From positions 62,001 to 126,000 of the forward strand of contig NZ_VWSF01000010.1 in the NCBI RefSeq assembly GCF_008629685.1: a DNA stretch of 64,000 nt. The letters are read 5' to 3'. Shown here one piece after another: positions 52,324-62,173 of the stretch; the stretch's first letter is position 1, and every line of letters starts with the position of its first letter. Position numbers and translations under genes: made by a program. The notes below the pieces were generated by a model. The model saw nothing but the letters and a program-made list of their open reading frames with translations. It ran no database searches and was not told the DNA's origin. The DNA is from Adhaeribacter rhizoryzae. GTDB taxonomy: Bacteria; Bacteroidota; Bacteroidia; Cytophagales; Hymenobacteraceae.

Positions 52324-54738
52324 TTAATAAATAGCCGGATATTTAGCTGGATTGGCTTCGTGCATTATTTCGTAAACCGCATCAAAAATATCTTCGGGGT
52401 TTGGTTTAGAAAAATAATCGCCATCAGAAGAATAAGAAGGCCGGTGCTCCTGAGCTGGCACAGTGCGCGGCGGAGAATCGAGCCAATGGTAAGCTTCCTG
52501 TTCTTCTAATACTTTCTGCATCATAAAGGCCGTGCCACCACCCGGTACATCTTCATCGGTAAATATTACCCGGTTGGTTTTCCGGATAGAATCTGTTATG
52601 TAATGGTTTAAATCAAAAGGCAATAAAGTCTGAACATCAATAACTTCGCAGTGAATATCAAATTCTTCGAGTTGTCGGGCGGCTTCCATTACTACCCGGC
52701 ACATAGAGCCATAAGTAACTATGGTAATATCTGCACCGGATTTTAAAATTTCGGGTACGCCCAGCGGAACCGTGAACTCGCCAACGTTAACCGGGAGCCG
52801 CTCTTTTAAACGATAGCCGTTTAAACTTTCGATTACTAAAGCGGGATCATCGCCTTTAAACAACGTATTATAAAAACCGGCCGCCTGGGTCATATCGCGG
52901 GGTACTACAATGTGCATGCCGCGCAAAGTACTTAGGCAAAGGGCAATCTGCGAGCCAGAGTGCCATACCCCTTCCAGCCGGTGGCCGCGCGTCCGGACAA
53001 TAACCGGTGCTTTTTGGCCACCCTTGGTCCGGTACTGCAAACAAGCTAAATCATCGGATAATATTTGAATGGCATACAATAAATAATCCAGGTACTGGAT
53101 TTCGGTAATTGGCCGAAGGCCGCGTAAGGCAGCACCAATTCCCTGCCCCACAATGGTACACTCCCGGATGCCGGTATCGGTAACACGCCACTCGCCATAT
53201 TTATCCTGCAGGCCAGCAAAAGCCTGGTTTACATCACCAATTTTACCAACATCTTCGCCAATGGCAAATATGCGCGGATCGCGCGCCAGGGCAGCATCAA
53301 AACAAGCCTGCAATACTTCCCGACCGTCTACCAAGGGGCTATCGGGCGTATATTCGGGCTTCACTTCGGGCACCAGCAACGGCGATTCTTCAGATTGACT
53401 GATTACATAGGAATTATAGCGGTCGGCATTTTCGCCGGTTACTTTTTCTACCCAGCCATTTAAATCTCTTTTGGCTTGGTTTTTATCGTTACGAATAAAC
53501 CGCAGCGCTTTTTTAACGGCTTTAATAGCATCGTACCGGTTGGGCGTTATGGTTTTGCGTAGTTCCAGCACAATATCGGTAATTTTACCAGCGTTTCCGC
53601 TGGTAGTATGGGCAATAACCTGTTCCAGCAAAACTAAAGCTTCTTCCTGGTCGGCTTTTATTTCGCCAATGTAAGCGGCCCAGGCTTCGTTGCGAGCTAA
53701 GCGCACGGTTTCTTTCGCTTCGTTTTCCAGCGCATTCAGGGCATCGGAAGTGGCATATTCATTGGCCAGAATCCATTCCCGCATTTTTTTAATGCAGTCG
53801 TATTCTTCTTCCCACTGCAGGCGTTCTTTTGATTTATACCGTTCATGCGACCCCGAAGTAGAATGGCCTTGCGGCTGTGTCATTTCTTCTACATGTATTA
53901 AAACCGGCACATGTTCTTCGCGGCACAATGGTACGGCTTTGGCATAAACCTCCAGCAAACCCGCGTAATCCCAGCCCTTTACTTTAAATATTTCGTACCC
54001 TTGTTCGCCTTTGCTGTTGCGCTGAAAACCCGCTAATGCATCAGAAATACTGCCTTTGGTAGTCTGATATTCCGATGGAACCGAAATGCCGTAACCATCG
54101 TCCCAAACCGAAACCAGCATGGGAATCTGCAACACGCCGGCGGCATTTATTGCCTCAAAAAACGGCCCTTCGGAAGTAGAAGCATTGCCAATAGTACCAA
54201 AAGCTACCTCGTTTCCATTAACCGAAAATTGGTCCAGGTGTTTTAAGTCCGGGTTATGGCGGTAAAGTTTAGAAGCATACGCCAGGCCTACCAGCCGAGG
54301 CATTTGCGCAGCCGTTGGGGAAATATCGGCACTGGAGTTTTTACTGTTAACCTGGTTTTTCCAGTTACCGTCTTCGTCGAGTAAGCGGGTGCCAAAATGC
54401 CCGGTCATGCAACGGCCAGCGGTAGCCGGTTCGTATTTTTCGTCGGCGTGGGCATATAATTGGGCAAAAAACTGCTGCAAGGTTAACTCGCCAATCGCAA
54501 ACATGAACGTTTGGTCGCGGTAATAACCCGAACGGTGATCGCCGGGCTGAAAAAAACGAGCCATAGCCAACTGTGCCACTTCTTTCCCGTCGCCAAAGAT
54601 TCCGAACTTGGCCTTGCCCATAAACACTTCTTTGCGTCCGACCAGGCTGGCCTGCCGGCTTTCGCAGGCAATCCGGTAATCTTTTAAAATCTCTTCTCTG
54701 CTAAGCTTTTCCGTTCTTACCAGTTGTTCTATGTGCAT
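52324..54738 (-). CDS. Fused alpha-beta E1 subunit of a 2-oxoacid dehydrogenase
   Basis: 804 aa: E1-alpha-like residues about 1-375, a linker, and E1-beta-like residues about 480-800. The alpha part has MTGHFGTRLL, SADISPTAAQMPRLVGLAYA and TQPQGHSTSGSHERYKS. The TPP motif is GNASTSEG (184-191) followed by WDDGYGIS, where GDG...NN is usual. The beta part has REVLQACFDAALARDPRIFAIGEDVG, RGLRPITEIQYLDYL and PRDMTQAAGFYNTLFKGDDPALVIE. It decarboxylates branched-chain 2-oxoacids, pyruvate or a relative and passes the acyl group to E2. No E2/E3 gene is adjacent. Single-chain E1 of this kind is common in Bacteroidota. Confidence 0.9.
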   Translation of the reverse strand: MHIEQLVRTEKLSREEILKDYRIACESRQASLVGRKEVFMGKAKFGIFGDGKEVAQLAMARFFQPGDHRSGYYRDQTFMFAIGELTLQQFFAQLYAHADEKYEPATAGRCMTGHFGTRLLDEDGNWKNQVNSKNSSADISPTAAQMPRLVGLAYASKLYRHNPDLKHLDQFSVNGNEVAFGTIGNASTSEGPFFEAINAAGVLQIPMLVSVWDDGYGISVPSEYQTTKGSISDALAGFQRNSKGEQGYEIFKVKGWDYAGLLEVYAKAVPLCREEHVPVLIHVEEMTQPQGHSTSGSHERYKSKERLQWEEEYDCIKKMREWILANEYATSDALNALENEAKETVRLARNEAWAAYIGEIKADQEEALVLLEQVIAHTTSGNAGKITDIVLELRKTITPNRYDAIKAVKKALRFIRNDKNQAKRDLNGWVEKVTGENADRYNSYVISQSEESPLLVPEVKPEYTPDSPLVDGREVLQACFDAALARDPRIFAIGEDVGKIGDVNQAFAGLQDKYGEWRVTDTGIRECTIVGQGIGAALRGLRPITEIQYLDYLLYAIQILSDDLACLQYRTKGGQKAPVIVRTRGHRLEGVWHSGSQIALCLSTLRGMHIVVPRDMTQAAGFYNTLFKGDDPALVIESLNGYRLKERLPVNVGEFTVPLGVPEILKSGADITIVTYGSMCRVVMEAARQLEEFDIHCEVIDVQTLLPFDLNHYITDSIRKTNRVIFTDEDVPGGGTAFMMQKVLEEQEAYHWLDSPPRTVPAQEHRPSYSSDGDYFSKPNPEDIFDAVYEIMHEANPAKYPAIY

Positions 54739-54852
54739 GTTGTTCTATAAGTATCTTGGGTAAAATATATACAATATTAAGGAAAAGGTTCAGTTTATCA
54801 AATTAGCTACTTTTTTGGCTTTTTTCAGATAAAATATGCTTCAAAATTGAAC

Positions 54853-54881
54853 TTGTTTTTTATCTTTTTTATTTATATTTG
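54853..54881 (+). promoter_or_regulatory. Promoter of the DUF1573 gene
   Basis: TTG at 54853-54855, an 18-base spacer and TATATTTG at 54874-54881. Leader of about 32 bases. Confidence 0.6.
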
Positions 54882-54916
54882 TGTGTACACAAGTTTAAAA
54901 CTTTAAGTCTTTCGGA

Positions 54917-55702
54917 ATGAAAACGAAATCAATACTTTTCCTGATATGCTTTTGTTTTGTTACAATGGCTCACCAGCTTTATGCCCAAGGAACACTTAAG
55001 TTCGAGAATGAAACGCATGATTTTGGTAAAGTAGCGCAAGGCGTTCCCGTATCGTATCAATTCAAATTTAAAAATACCGGTACTGCCCCTGTTGTAATTT
55101 CAAATGTGCAAGCTTCTTGCGGTTGTACTACCCCCGAGTGGACTAATACGCCCGTGCTGCCTGGTAAATCTGGTTTTATAAAAGCCTCTTACAACGCAGC
55201 GGCCATGGGTGCTTTTAACAAGAGCATTACTGTTACTTCAAACGGAACTAACGGCACCCAGGTTTTATACATAAAAGGAACGGTGGTAGATAAAGCGGAA
55301 CTGAAAGCCTCTTTAACACCCGCGCAAAAAGCCCAGTCGCCGCGTGCTACCCTTACCAAAGATGCGCATAATTTTGGCAAGTTAGAAAGCGGACAAAAAG
55401 CGGTTACCAAGGTTACTGTTAAAAATACCGGTAAAAACGATTTAGTTATCGAAGGTATTCAGTCGGCTTGCAACTGTATTACCTATAAATCTTTAACTCC
55501 AAAAATAAAGCCCGGAACTGAAGGAATTGTGGAACTAACTTATATTCCACGTGTGTTAGGAGATCAAACAGAAGTAGTAAAATTCTCATCTAACGATGTT
55601 GTATCGCCGGAATTATCTTTTAATTTAAAGGCGAAAGTAGTACAGAGTTTAGCTACGCAAAGTGTATTAAAGGAGAACAGCGCCGCTGTTCCATTTAAAT
55701 AG
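54917..55702 (+). CDS. Exported protein with two DUF1573 (MSP/ASPM-type) domains
   Basis: 261 aa with a signal peptide (cleavage near LYAQG, residue 25). Two related domains: residues about 30-125 (HDFGKVAQGVPVSYQFKFKN, then VQASCGCTTPEW) and about 145-240 (HNFGKLESGQKAVTKVTVKN, then IQSACNCITYK). Each has the DUF1573 signature HDFG...G...F.N.G..P and SxCGC. Often abundant, periplasmic or outer-membrane linked in Bacteroidota; function unsettled. It has its own promoter and terminator. Confidence 0.9.
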   Translation: MKTKSILFLICFCFVTMAHQLYAQGTLKFENETHDFGKVAQGVPVSYQFKFKNTGTAPVVISNVQASCGCTTPEWTNTPVLPGKSGFIKASYNAAAMGAFNKSITVTSNGTNGTQVLYIKGTVVDKAELKASLTPAQKAQSPRATLTKDAHNFGKLESGQKAVTKVTVKNTGKNDLVIEGIQSACNCITYKSLTPKIKPGTEGIVELTYIPRVLGDQTEVVKFSSNDVVSPELSFNLKAKVVQSLATQSVLKENSAAVPFK

Positions 55703-55730
55703 ATTTTTTCATAGTTTTATTTTGACTAAT

Positions 55731-55758
55731 GGCAGTGATGATATCGCTGCCTTTTTTT
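55731..55758 (+). terminator. Terminator of the DUF1573 gene
   Basis: GGCAGTGA pairs with TCGCTGCC (one G-U pair) and is followed by seven Ts. Confidence 0.85.
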
Positions 55759-55951
55759 ATTTTATCCCTACCCTAATTTTCTGCCACCCTAATCTACGGA
55801 GGCACTTTTTAATATTTCCTGATTTCTAAACCGCCGGCATTAAATATTATTTTTTATAATATTACAATTACAATATCTGTCTAAATAAAAAATCAGGTTG
55901 CTATTTAGTCTTATCAGATATCATAATCTGATTATTATGCGTAAGCAATAG

Positions 55952-55959
55952 TATATTTG
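55952..55959 (+). promoter_or_regulatory. -7 element of ald
   Basis: TATATTTG, leader of about 28 bases before the ald ATG; the best -33 candidate, TCTG at 55927-55930, is poor. Confidence 0.45.
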
Positions 55960-55990
55960 CCGTCCGTTAAAAGATTAACCATTTATATTA

Positions 55991-57115
55991 ATGATAATAG
56001 GACTTCCCAAAGAAATAAAAAATAATGAAAACCGCGTTGCGCTTACCCCAAGCGGCGTATCAGAATTAAAAAAATACGGCCATACCATATACGTGCAAGC
56101 CTCGGCGGGCTTAGGCAGTGGCTTTAAAGATACCGAATACGAAGCTGCCGGGGCAACCATTTTACCTGCTATAGAAGCTGTATATGCCCAGGCCGAGATG
56201 ATAGTAAAGGTGAAAGAACCCATTGCGCCCGAATATTCCATGATAAAAGAAGATCAGCTTCTTTTTACTTATTTCCATTTTGCTTCATCGGAAGAATTAA
56301 CCCAAGCCATGATAGCGCGAAAAGCCATTTGCCTGGCCTACGAAACAGTTGAGAAAAACGACCGCAGTTTGCCCTTGCTTATTCCTATGTCGGAGGTAGC
56401 AGGTCGCATGGCTCCGCAAGAAGGTGCTAAATACCTGGAGAAACCTATGCAGGGTCGGGGTATTTTATTGGGTGGCGTACCGGGCGTTAAACCCGCTAAT
56501 GTTTTAATATTAGGCGGCGGCGTGGTTGGCACGCAGGCGGCTAAAATTGCCGCTGGTTTAGGTGCCCATGTTACCATTATGGATATTAACCTGACCCGGT
56601 TGCGCGAACTCGATGATATAATGCCGGCTAATGTAGATACCCAAATGTCGAACACTTACAACATACGGGAAGCCATTAAAACCGCCGATTTAATTATTGG
56701 GGCTGTATTAATTCCGGGAGCTAAGGCTCCGCACCTGATTACCCGCGACATGCTGAAAGAGATGCGCCCCGGCACCGTAATGGTAGACGTTGCCGTGGAC
56801 CAGGGCGGCTGCATTGAAACCTGCAAACCTACCACCCACGAAGATCCTATTTTTGTAATAGATGAGGTGGTTCATTATTGTGTGGCCAATATGCCGGGCG
56901 CGGTGCCTTATACTTCTACCCTGGCACTAACCAATGCGACGCTGCCTTACGTTATTCAGGTGGCTAACAAAGGCTGGAAAGGTGCCTGCCTGTTTAACGA
57001 AGAATTAAAACGGGGCTTAAACGTGGTGAAAGGCGAAGTGGTATACAAGGGCGTAGCGGATGCCTGGAACCTGAAGGTAACCGATGTAAACGAAGTACTG
57101 GCCGCGGCTTTATAA
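55991..57115 (+). CDS. ald: Alanine dehydrogenase
   Basis: 374 aa, the usual length. MIIGLPKEIKNNENRVALTPSGV has the pyruvate-site Arg, MIVKVKEP the catalytic Lys region, and YFHFASSEELTQAMI the catalytic His segment. The Rossmann motif is LGGGVVGTQAAKIAAGLG near 175, then MDINLTRLRELD; MVDVAVDQGGCIET follows. It interconverts alanine and pyruvate with NAD. Substrate-site residues look complete. Confidence 0.95.
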   Translation: MIIGLPKEIKNNENRVALTPSGVSELKKYGHTIYVQASAGLGSGFKDTEYEAAGATILPAIEAVYAQAEMIVKVKEPIAPEYSMIKEDQLLFTYFHFASSEELTQAMIARKAICLAYETVEKNDRSLPLLIPMSEVAGRMAPQEGAKYLEKPMQGRGILLGGVPGVKPANVLILGGGVVGTQAAKIAAGLGAHVTIMDINLTRLRELDDIMPANVDTQMSNTYNIREAIKTADLIIGAVLIPGAKAPHLITRDMLKEMRPGTVMVDVAVDQGGCIETCKPTTHEDPIFVIDEVVHYCVANMPGAVPYTSTLALTNATLPYVIQVANKGWKGACLFNEELKRGLNVVKGEVVYKGVADAWNLKVTDVNEVLAAAL

Positions 57116-57140
57116 ACTTTATATCTTTCCGTACTTTTGC

Positions 57141-57176
57141 AAAAGCCTTTCTTTTAATTTAAGAAAGGCTTTTGTT
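57141..57176 (+). terminator. Terminator of ald
   Basis: 13-bp perfect stem AAAAGCCTTTCTT/AAGAAAGGCTTTT with a seven-base loop. It ends about 50 bases before the next gene's ATG. Confidence 0.85.
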
Positions 57177-57228
57177 CTGTATTGTCGCACTAATTTTCTT
57201 TATTGTACTCCTCCGGATACAGGTTTGC

Positions 57229-59148
57229 ATGTTTCATTACTCTCTAAAAATTACGCTGCAGCGGTTAAGTCTTTTATTGCTCTTTTACCTGGGGCTGCGT
57301 TTTGCCTTTTATTTTTTTAATCAGGATATTTTTGAAGCGGCTCCGCCGGCGCAAATATTACTGGCTTTTCTGCATGGCTTGCGCTTCGATGTGGCAGCCT
57401 TGCTAACCATTAATTTACCATTTATTGCGCTTTCGGTTTTCCCGAATAGTGCATTTATACAGAAGAAAAATTACCAGCATTTTTTACGCTGGCTGTTTGT
57501 GCTGGTAAACACGCTTTTTTTCTTTGTGAATTTAATTGACATTGAATATTTCAAATTTATTGGCCGCCGTACTTCCAACGAACTCTTAATTATTACCCAG
57601 GATATTGCTGACCAAGCGGGCCATTTAGTTGTTGATTATTGGTATTTTATTTTTTTTACTTTCCTGCTGGGAATCATTTTATACCAATTATACCCGACGC
57701 AACAATCAAATAAAACGCAAGTAGCCGTTAATTGGGATCTGCAAAGAATATTTGGAATATTGTTTTTAGCTGTACTGTGCACATTGGGCATCCGGGGCGG
57801 TACGCAATACAAGCCTTTGCGGGTAAGTCATGCTTTTGTACAGGAGCCGGCCATTTTGGGGAACCTGGCCCTAAACAGTTCTTTTACTTTCTTGCGCAGC
57901 TTAAATAATGCCCCGCTGGAGCCTTTCCGCTATTTTAAAGACCAGGCGGCAGTTGCCCGGCACTTAAACTTTAACCCAACCCAATACCAGCAGAATACGC
58001 TCCCTGCCACCCCCGAAAATGTAGTAATCATTATTCTGGAAAGCTTTGCTTCTGAGTACATTGGCTACGAAAATAAGGGCAAAGGCTTTACACCTTTTTT
58101 CGATTCGCTGGCGACCCAGGGCACTTTATTCCGGCATAACTACGCCAATGGCAAACGCTCTATACTGGCTTTGCCTTCTATTCTGGCCGGGCTGCCCTCC
58201 CTCATGGATGATCCTTATATTTCGTCGGTGTACGAATCGAACAAATTATTTGGGCTGGGCAATATTTTAAACCCGGCCGGTTATACCACTTCATTTTTTC
58301 ACGGGGCAGCCAACGGCACCATGGGTTTTAACGCCTTTACCAAAACCATTGGCATTCAATATTACTACGGTTTAAACGAATATCCGGAAGCGCAGAAAGA
58401 AAAAGATTATGATGGTTTATGGGGCATTGTAGATGAGCCTTATCTGCAGTACGTGGTTAAACAACTAACCCGGCAAAAAGCGCCATTTGCCGCTACCGTT
58501 TTTACCTTAAGTTCCCACGATCCTTTTTTCGTACCCGAAGAATACCGCGGAAAGTTTCCGAAAGGTTCTTTACCCATACACGAAACCATTGGCTACACCG
58601 ATTTTGCGTTGCAGCAATTTTTTAAAGCGGCGGCTAAACAGCCCTGGTACTCCAATACCTTGTTTGTGTTAACCGGCGATCATACTCATAAAAGCAAGGT
58701 AAAAGGCTATAAAAATATAGTGGGCATGCACAAAGTACCTTTGCTTTTTTATCATCCTACCAAAAAATTTCCGGATTATAATACGGGGAAAATTACCCAG
58801 CACGCCGATATTTTGCCTACCCTGGTAGATTATCTGCAAGTACCAACAAATAAATTATTGCCTTTCGGGCACTCGCTCCTGGACTCGGCGACCACCGGCA
58901 AAGCGCTGTTTTACCTCGAAGGGGTTGCTACCCTCCTGCACCAGGATTATATTACCCAGCTTTTACCAAACGATAAGGTTAAATTTTACCAGTACAACCT
59001 ACCCGGCTTAAAACCGGTAAAAGTAGTACCTGAAAAGGTTAAACAACAATATACCAGCGAACTAAAAGCTTATTTGCAATATTTCCGGAACGGGTTAATC
59101 CAGAATAATTTTTATTACTGGATTCCTTCTAAACTGCCGACCAAATAA
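57229..59148 (+). CDS. LTA synthase-like sulfatase-superfamily membrane phosphotransferase
   Basis: 639 aa from ATG 57229; an upstream TTG overlaps the terminator hairpin. Four or five N-terminal membrane segments (to about residue 185), then an alkaline-phosphatase-superfamily domain: NVVIIILESFASEYIG (metal Glu), NYANGKRSILALPSILAG with the likely Ser nucleophile, and LTGDHTHKS with metal Asp/His. In this phylum such proteins probably transfer phosphoglycerol or phosphoethanolamine to envelope lipids or glycans, since lipoteichoic acid is absent. The exact acceptor is unknown. Confidence 0.87.
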   Translation: MFHYSLKITLQRLSLLLLFYLGLRFAFYFFNQDIFEAAPPAQILLAFLHGLRFDVAALLTINLPFIALSVFPNSAFIQKKNYQHFLRWLFVLVNTLFFFVNLIDIEYFKFIGRRTSNELLIITQDIADQAGHLVVDYWYFIFFTFLLGIILYQLYPTQQSNKTQVAVNWDLQRIFGILFLAVLCTLGIRGGTQYKPLRVSHAFVQEPAILGNLALNSSFTFLRSLNNAPLEPFRYFKDQAAVARHLNFNPTQYQQNTLPATPENVVIIILESFASEYIGYENKGKGFTPFFDSLATQGTLFRHNYANGKRSILALPSILAGLPSLMDDPYISSVYESNKLFGLGNILNPAGYTTSFFHGAANGTMGFNAFTKTIGIQYYYGLNEYPEAQKEKDYDGLWGIVDEPYLQYVVKQLTRQKAPFAATVFTLSSHDPFFVPEEYRGKFPKGSLPIHETIGYTDFALQQFFKAAAKQPWYSNTLFVLTGDHTHKSKVKGYKNIVGMHKVPLLFYHPTKKFPDYNTGKITQHADILPTLVDYLQVPTNKLLPFGHSLLDSATTGKALFYLEGVATLLHQDYITQLLPNDKVKFYQYNLPGLKPVKVVPEKVKQQYTSELKAYLQYFRNGLIQNNFYYWIPSKLPTK

Positions 59149-59152
59149 ATAT

Positions 59153-59614
59153 TCAGCTATTATTTTCTAATGCCGTAAATAGCGGAATCTGAGAAAGCGG
59201 CAGGTATTGTCGGGTTACGAAATCAACCTCCCAGCAATAATGCTCTAAACCATTGGTTAACACTACGTAGCGGGCTTTCACTTGCTGGTTATATAAACTG
59301 GCCTGTTTTACGGTGGCCGCCGAAATTGGTACTTGCGCTGCTTTGCACTCTACCAGCATAACTGGCCGGCCATGGGTGCCGTACACGCACAAATCTGTTC
59401 TTTTGGCTAATTGGTTGTAGGTAGTTCCGCGTTCAACGGCCAGCAAACTTTTGGGGTAATGCAGGTAAGCAATTAAATAATTAATAAAATGCTGCCGCAC
59501 CCATTCTTCGGGCGTTAAGGTTACGTACTTCCGGCGAATAGCATCAAAAATGAGGCTGGTGCCGGCAGAATTTTTAAGTTTGTAATCGTAAGCGGGTAAG
59601 TTAAGCTGCTGCAT
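59153..59614 (-). CDS. HsdR-N-type PD-(D/E)xK domain protein
   Basis: 153 aa. It corresponds to the N-terminal nuclease domain of type I restriction enzyme HsdR alone: RTDLCVYG supplies the Asp and PVMLVECKAAQ the ExK of a PD-(D/E)xK site. EEWVRQHFINYLI and YPKSLLAVERG are typical of these stand-alone Bacteroidota proteins. No helicase, HsdM or HsdS genes are near, so it is not a restriction system. Convergent with the LTA-synthase-like gene, only four bases apart. Confidence 0.82.
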   Translation of the reverse strand: MQQLNLPAYDYKLKNSAGTSLIFDAIRRKYVTLTPEEWVRQHFINYLIAYLHYPKSLLAVERGTTYNQLAKRTDLCVYGTHGRPVMLVECKAAQVPISAATVKQASLYNQQVKARYVVLTNGLEHYCWEVDFVTRQYLPLSQIPLFTALENNS

Positions 59615-59684
59615 TTTTTAAAATTAAACAAAAGAAATTTAAGGCCAACTTAGTATTTAGGCTAAAACAACACATTAAATATAC

Positions 59685-60458
59685 ATGAAATCGAAAGACG
59701 ATATTGTTAAAAACTGGCTTCCCCGTTATACGGGTACGCCTTTAAAAGAATTTGGCGAGTATATTTTACTTACTAATTTTCAAAATTATTTAACCTCTTT
59801 TTCAGAGCGTTACAACACACCTATTAAAGGAATAGATAAACCCATGCAAACAGCCACTGCTGAGAATATTACCATTATTAATTTTGGTATGGGTAGCGCC
59901 ATGGCCGCAACCGTAATGGATTTATTATCGGCGGTAAAACCGAAAGCGGCTTTATTTTTAGGTAAGTGCGGTGGCTTAAAAGACAAAGTAAAAGTAGGCG
60001 ATATTATTCTGCCCATTGCGGCCATTCGCGGCGAAGGTACATCCGACGACTACTTGCCCCCCGAAATTCCGGCGCTACCCTCCTTCCGTTTACAACGCGC
60101 GGTTTCTTCGATGATTAAAAAATACGAACTCGATTACTGGACCGGCACCGTTTATACCACTAACCGGCGCGTTTGGGAACACGACGACGAGTTTAAAGAA
60201 TATTTGCGCAAAGTGAGGGCCCTGGGCATTGATATGGAAACCGCTACCATTTTTGTAGTAGGCTTCATGAATAATATTCCGCACGGTGCTTTGTTGCTGG
60301 TTTCGGATAGCCCCATGACACCCGACGGCGTAAAAACAGCCGAAAGCGATTTAAAGGTTACGTCTAATTACGTAGAAAAGCATTTAAATATTGGCATCGA
60401 TGCTATGATTGAGTTGCGCGATTCCGGCGAATCGGTTAAGCACCTGCGGTATGAGTAA
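59685..60458 (+). CDS. amn: AMP nucleosidase (short form)
   Basis: 257 aa, much shorter than the roughly 480-aa E. coli Amn. The nucleoside phosphorylase-type domain has NFGMGSAMAATVMDLL, FLGKCGGLKDKVKVGDIILP, AIRGEGTSDDYLP, IDMETATIFVVGF (catalytic region with Glu) and VSDSPMTPDG with the catalytic Asp. It cleaves AMP to adenine and ribose 5-phosphate. The amidohydrolase gene overlaps its last eight bases. Confidence 0.9.
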   Translation: MKSKDDIVKNWLPRYTGTPLKEFGEYILLTNFQNYLTSFSERYNTPIKGIDKPMQTATAENITIINFGMGSAMAATVMDLLSAVKPKAALFLGKCGGLKDKVKVGDIILPIAAIRGEGTSDDYLPPEIPALPSFRLQRAVSSMIKKYELDYWTGTVYTTNRRVWEHDDEFKEYLRKVRALGIDMETATIFVVGFMNNIPHGALLLVSDSPMTPDGVKTAESDLKVTSNYVEKHLNIGIDAMIELRDSGESVKHLRYE

Positions 60459-62100
60459 AAACCGGTTGCTGCTAACTTTTGGTTGGGGCTGCTTTTTAGG
60501 GTTTACCAGTTGCCGGGAACCTGAACCCGCTGATCTGCTCATTTACAATGCAAAGGTATACACCGCCGATATGGACTCGACGGTAGTTGAAGCATTTGCC
60601 ATTAAAGACGGTAAATTCCTGGAAGTAGGCGGTTCTTCTTTTATCCGGACCAAGTACAAAGCCCGACGGGAATTAGATTTAAAAGGTAAGCCCGTGTACC
60701 CGGGCTTTATTGATGCCCATGCTCATTTTGTGGGATATGCGCAAAATTTAATGCAGGCCGATTTAGTAGGTACAAAATCGTTTGCCGAAGTAGTACAGCG
60801 GTTAGTTGCCCATCGTAAAAAATATCCGGCGGCACCTTGGTTGTTGGGCCGCGGCTGGGACCAGAACGACTGGCCGGTAAAAGATTTCCCGACCAACGAT
60901 ACCCTTAACCAATTATTCCCCGAGTTACCGGTTTTAATTACCCGCATAGACGGGCACGCGGCGCTGGTTAATGCCAAAGCTTTAGCATTAGCCCAGGTAA
61001 CGCCCGCTACAACTGTTTCGGGCGGCATAATTCAGAAAGTAAATGGCCGCCTCACGGGTATATTAATAGATAATGCCGAAGAATTGGTAGCTAGAAAAAT
61101 ACCACCTATGCAAACTTCTGAACTGGCCAAGGTTTTACTGGCTGCCCAGGAAAAATGCTTTGCCGTAGGTTTAACTAGTGTGGTAGATGCCGGCTTGGAA
61201 AAGCCCGTAATAGATTTAATAGATTCGCTGCAAAAAGCAAAAGCTTTAAAAATGCGCATTTATGCCATGCTGAGCCCTTCGGAAGAAAACAAAAATTATT
61301 ACTTTAAAAACGGCCCTTACCACTCGCCTTACTTAAATGTACGGTCATTTAAAGTTTATGCCGATGGGGCTTTGGGTTCCAGAGGCGCTTGCTTGTTGCA
61401 CCCGTACCACGACCAGCCCAACCAAACCGGCTTTTTACTGCAAAACCAGGAATATTACCGCCAACTTGCCAAACAATTAAATCAACTGGGTTTCCAGATG
61501 AACACCCATGCCATTGGCGACTCGGCGAACCGGCTAATGCTGAATATTTATGGCGAGGTACTAAAAGGTAAAAATAACAAGCGGTGGCGCATTGAACACG
61601 CCCAGGTTGTTAACCCCACCGATGTGCCAAAATTTGGTAGGTATAATATTATTCCGTCGGTGCAGCCCACCCACGCCACTTCCGATATGTACTGGGCCGC
61701 TGATCGCTTGGGTCCGGAACGCATTGCCCATGCTTACGCGTACAAATATTTACTTAAACAAAATGGTTTTTTGGCATTAGGCAGTGATTTTCCGGTAGAA
61801 GCGATAAACCCTCTGTATGGCTTTCATGCGGCAGTGGCCCGGCAGGATGCTAAAAATTACCCAGCTGGCGGTTTTCAGAAAAATAATGCACTTACCCGGG
61901 TGCAGGCGCTGTATGGCATGACCCGCTGGGCCGCTTACGCCAACTTCGAAGAAAAAGAAAAAGGCAGCATCGAAAGAAATAAATATGCCGATTTCGTAAT
62001 TCTGAGCCAGGATATTATTACGGCTGATTTATCTGCCATCAGAAATACAAAAGTTTTAGCGACCTATCCTAACGGCGAAGTAGTTTATCAGCCGAAATAA
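60451..62100 (+). CDS. YtcJ-like amidohydrolase, predicted lipoprotein
   Basis: 549 aa from ATG 60451, overlapping amn by eight bases; this start gives a lipoprotein signal (LTFGWGCFLGFTSC). The D-aminoacylase/YtcJ-type amidohydrolase-3 fold: GFIDAHAHFVG (HxH metal site), GRGWDQNDW, TRIDGHAALVN, then VYADGALGSRGACLL, MNTHAIGDSANR, RIEHAQVV and LGSDFPVEAINPL with the last metal Asp. It would hydrolyse an N-acyl or cyclic amide bond in the periplasm; substrate unknown. Confidence 0.88.
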   Translation: MSKNRLLLTFGWGCFLGFTSCREPEPADLLIYNAKVYTADMDSTVVEAFAIKDGKFLEVGGSSFIRTKYKARRELDLKGKPVYPGFIDAHAHFVGYAQNLMQADLVGTKSFAEVVQRLVAHRKKYPAAPWLLGRGWDQNDWPVKDFPTNDTLNQLFPELPVLITRIDGHAALVNAKALALAQVTPATTVSGGIIQKVNGRLTGILIDNAEELVARKIPPMQTSELAKVLLAAQEKCFAVGLTSVVDAGLEKPVIDLIDSLQKAKALKMRIYAMLSPSEENKNYYFKNGPYHSPYLNVRSFKVYADGALGSRGACLLHPYHDQPNQTGFLLQNQEYYRQLAKQLNQLGFQMNTHAIGDSANRLMLNIYGEVLKGKNNKRWRIEHAQVVNPTDVPKFGRYNIIPSVQPTHATSDMYWAADRLGPERIAHAYAYKYLLKQNGFLALGSDFPVEAINPLYGFHAAVARQDAKNYPAGGFQKNNALTRVQALYGMTRWAAYANFEEKEKGSIERNKYADFVILSQDIITADLSAIRNTKVLATYPNGEVVYQPK

Positions 62101-62140
62101 TGAATGTGAAACCCATCACCGAGATTTATAGGTGTGTTCC

Positions 62141-62173
62141 GGCGGCTTAAAATTATTCTAGTTTTAAGCCGCC
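62141..62173. terminator. Bidirectional hairpin terminator overlapping the MFS gene end
   Basis: 12-bp perfect stem GGCGGCTTAAAA and complement around nine bases. The right arm overlaps the last codons of the UMF1-type gene. Confidence 0.7.

Noticed and set aside
59153-59614. Part of a restriction-modification or defence system
   Set aside because: Only the HsdR-N nuclease domain is present; no methylase, specificity or helicase genes are nearby, and stand-alone copies are ordinary in this phylum.
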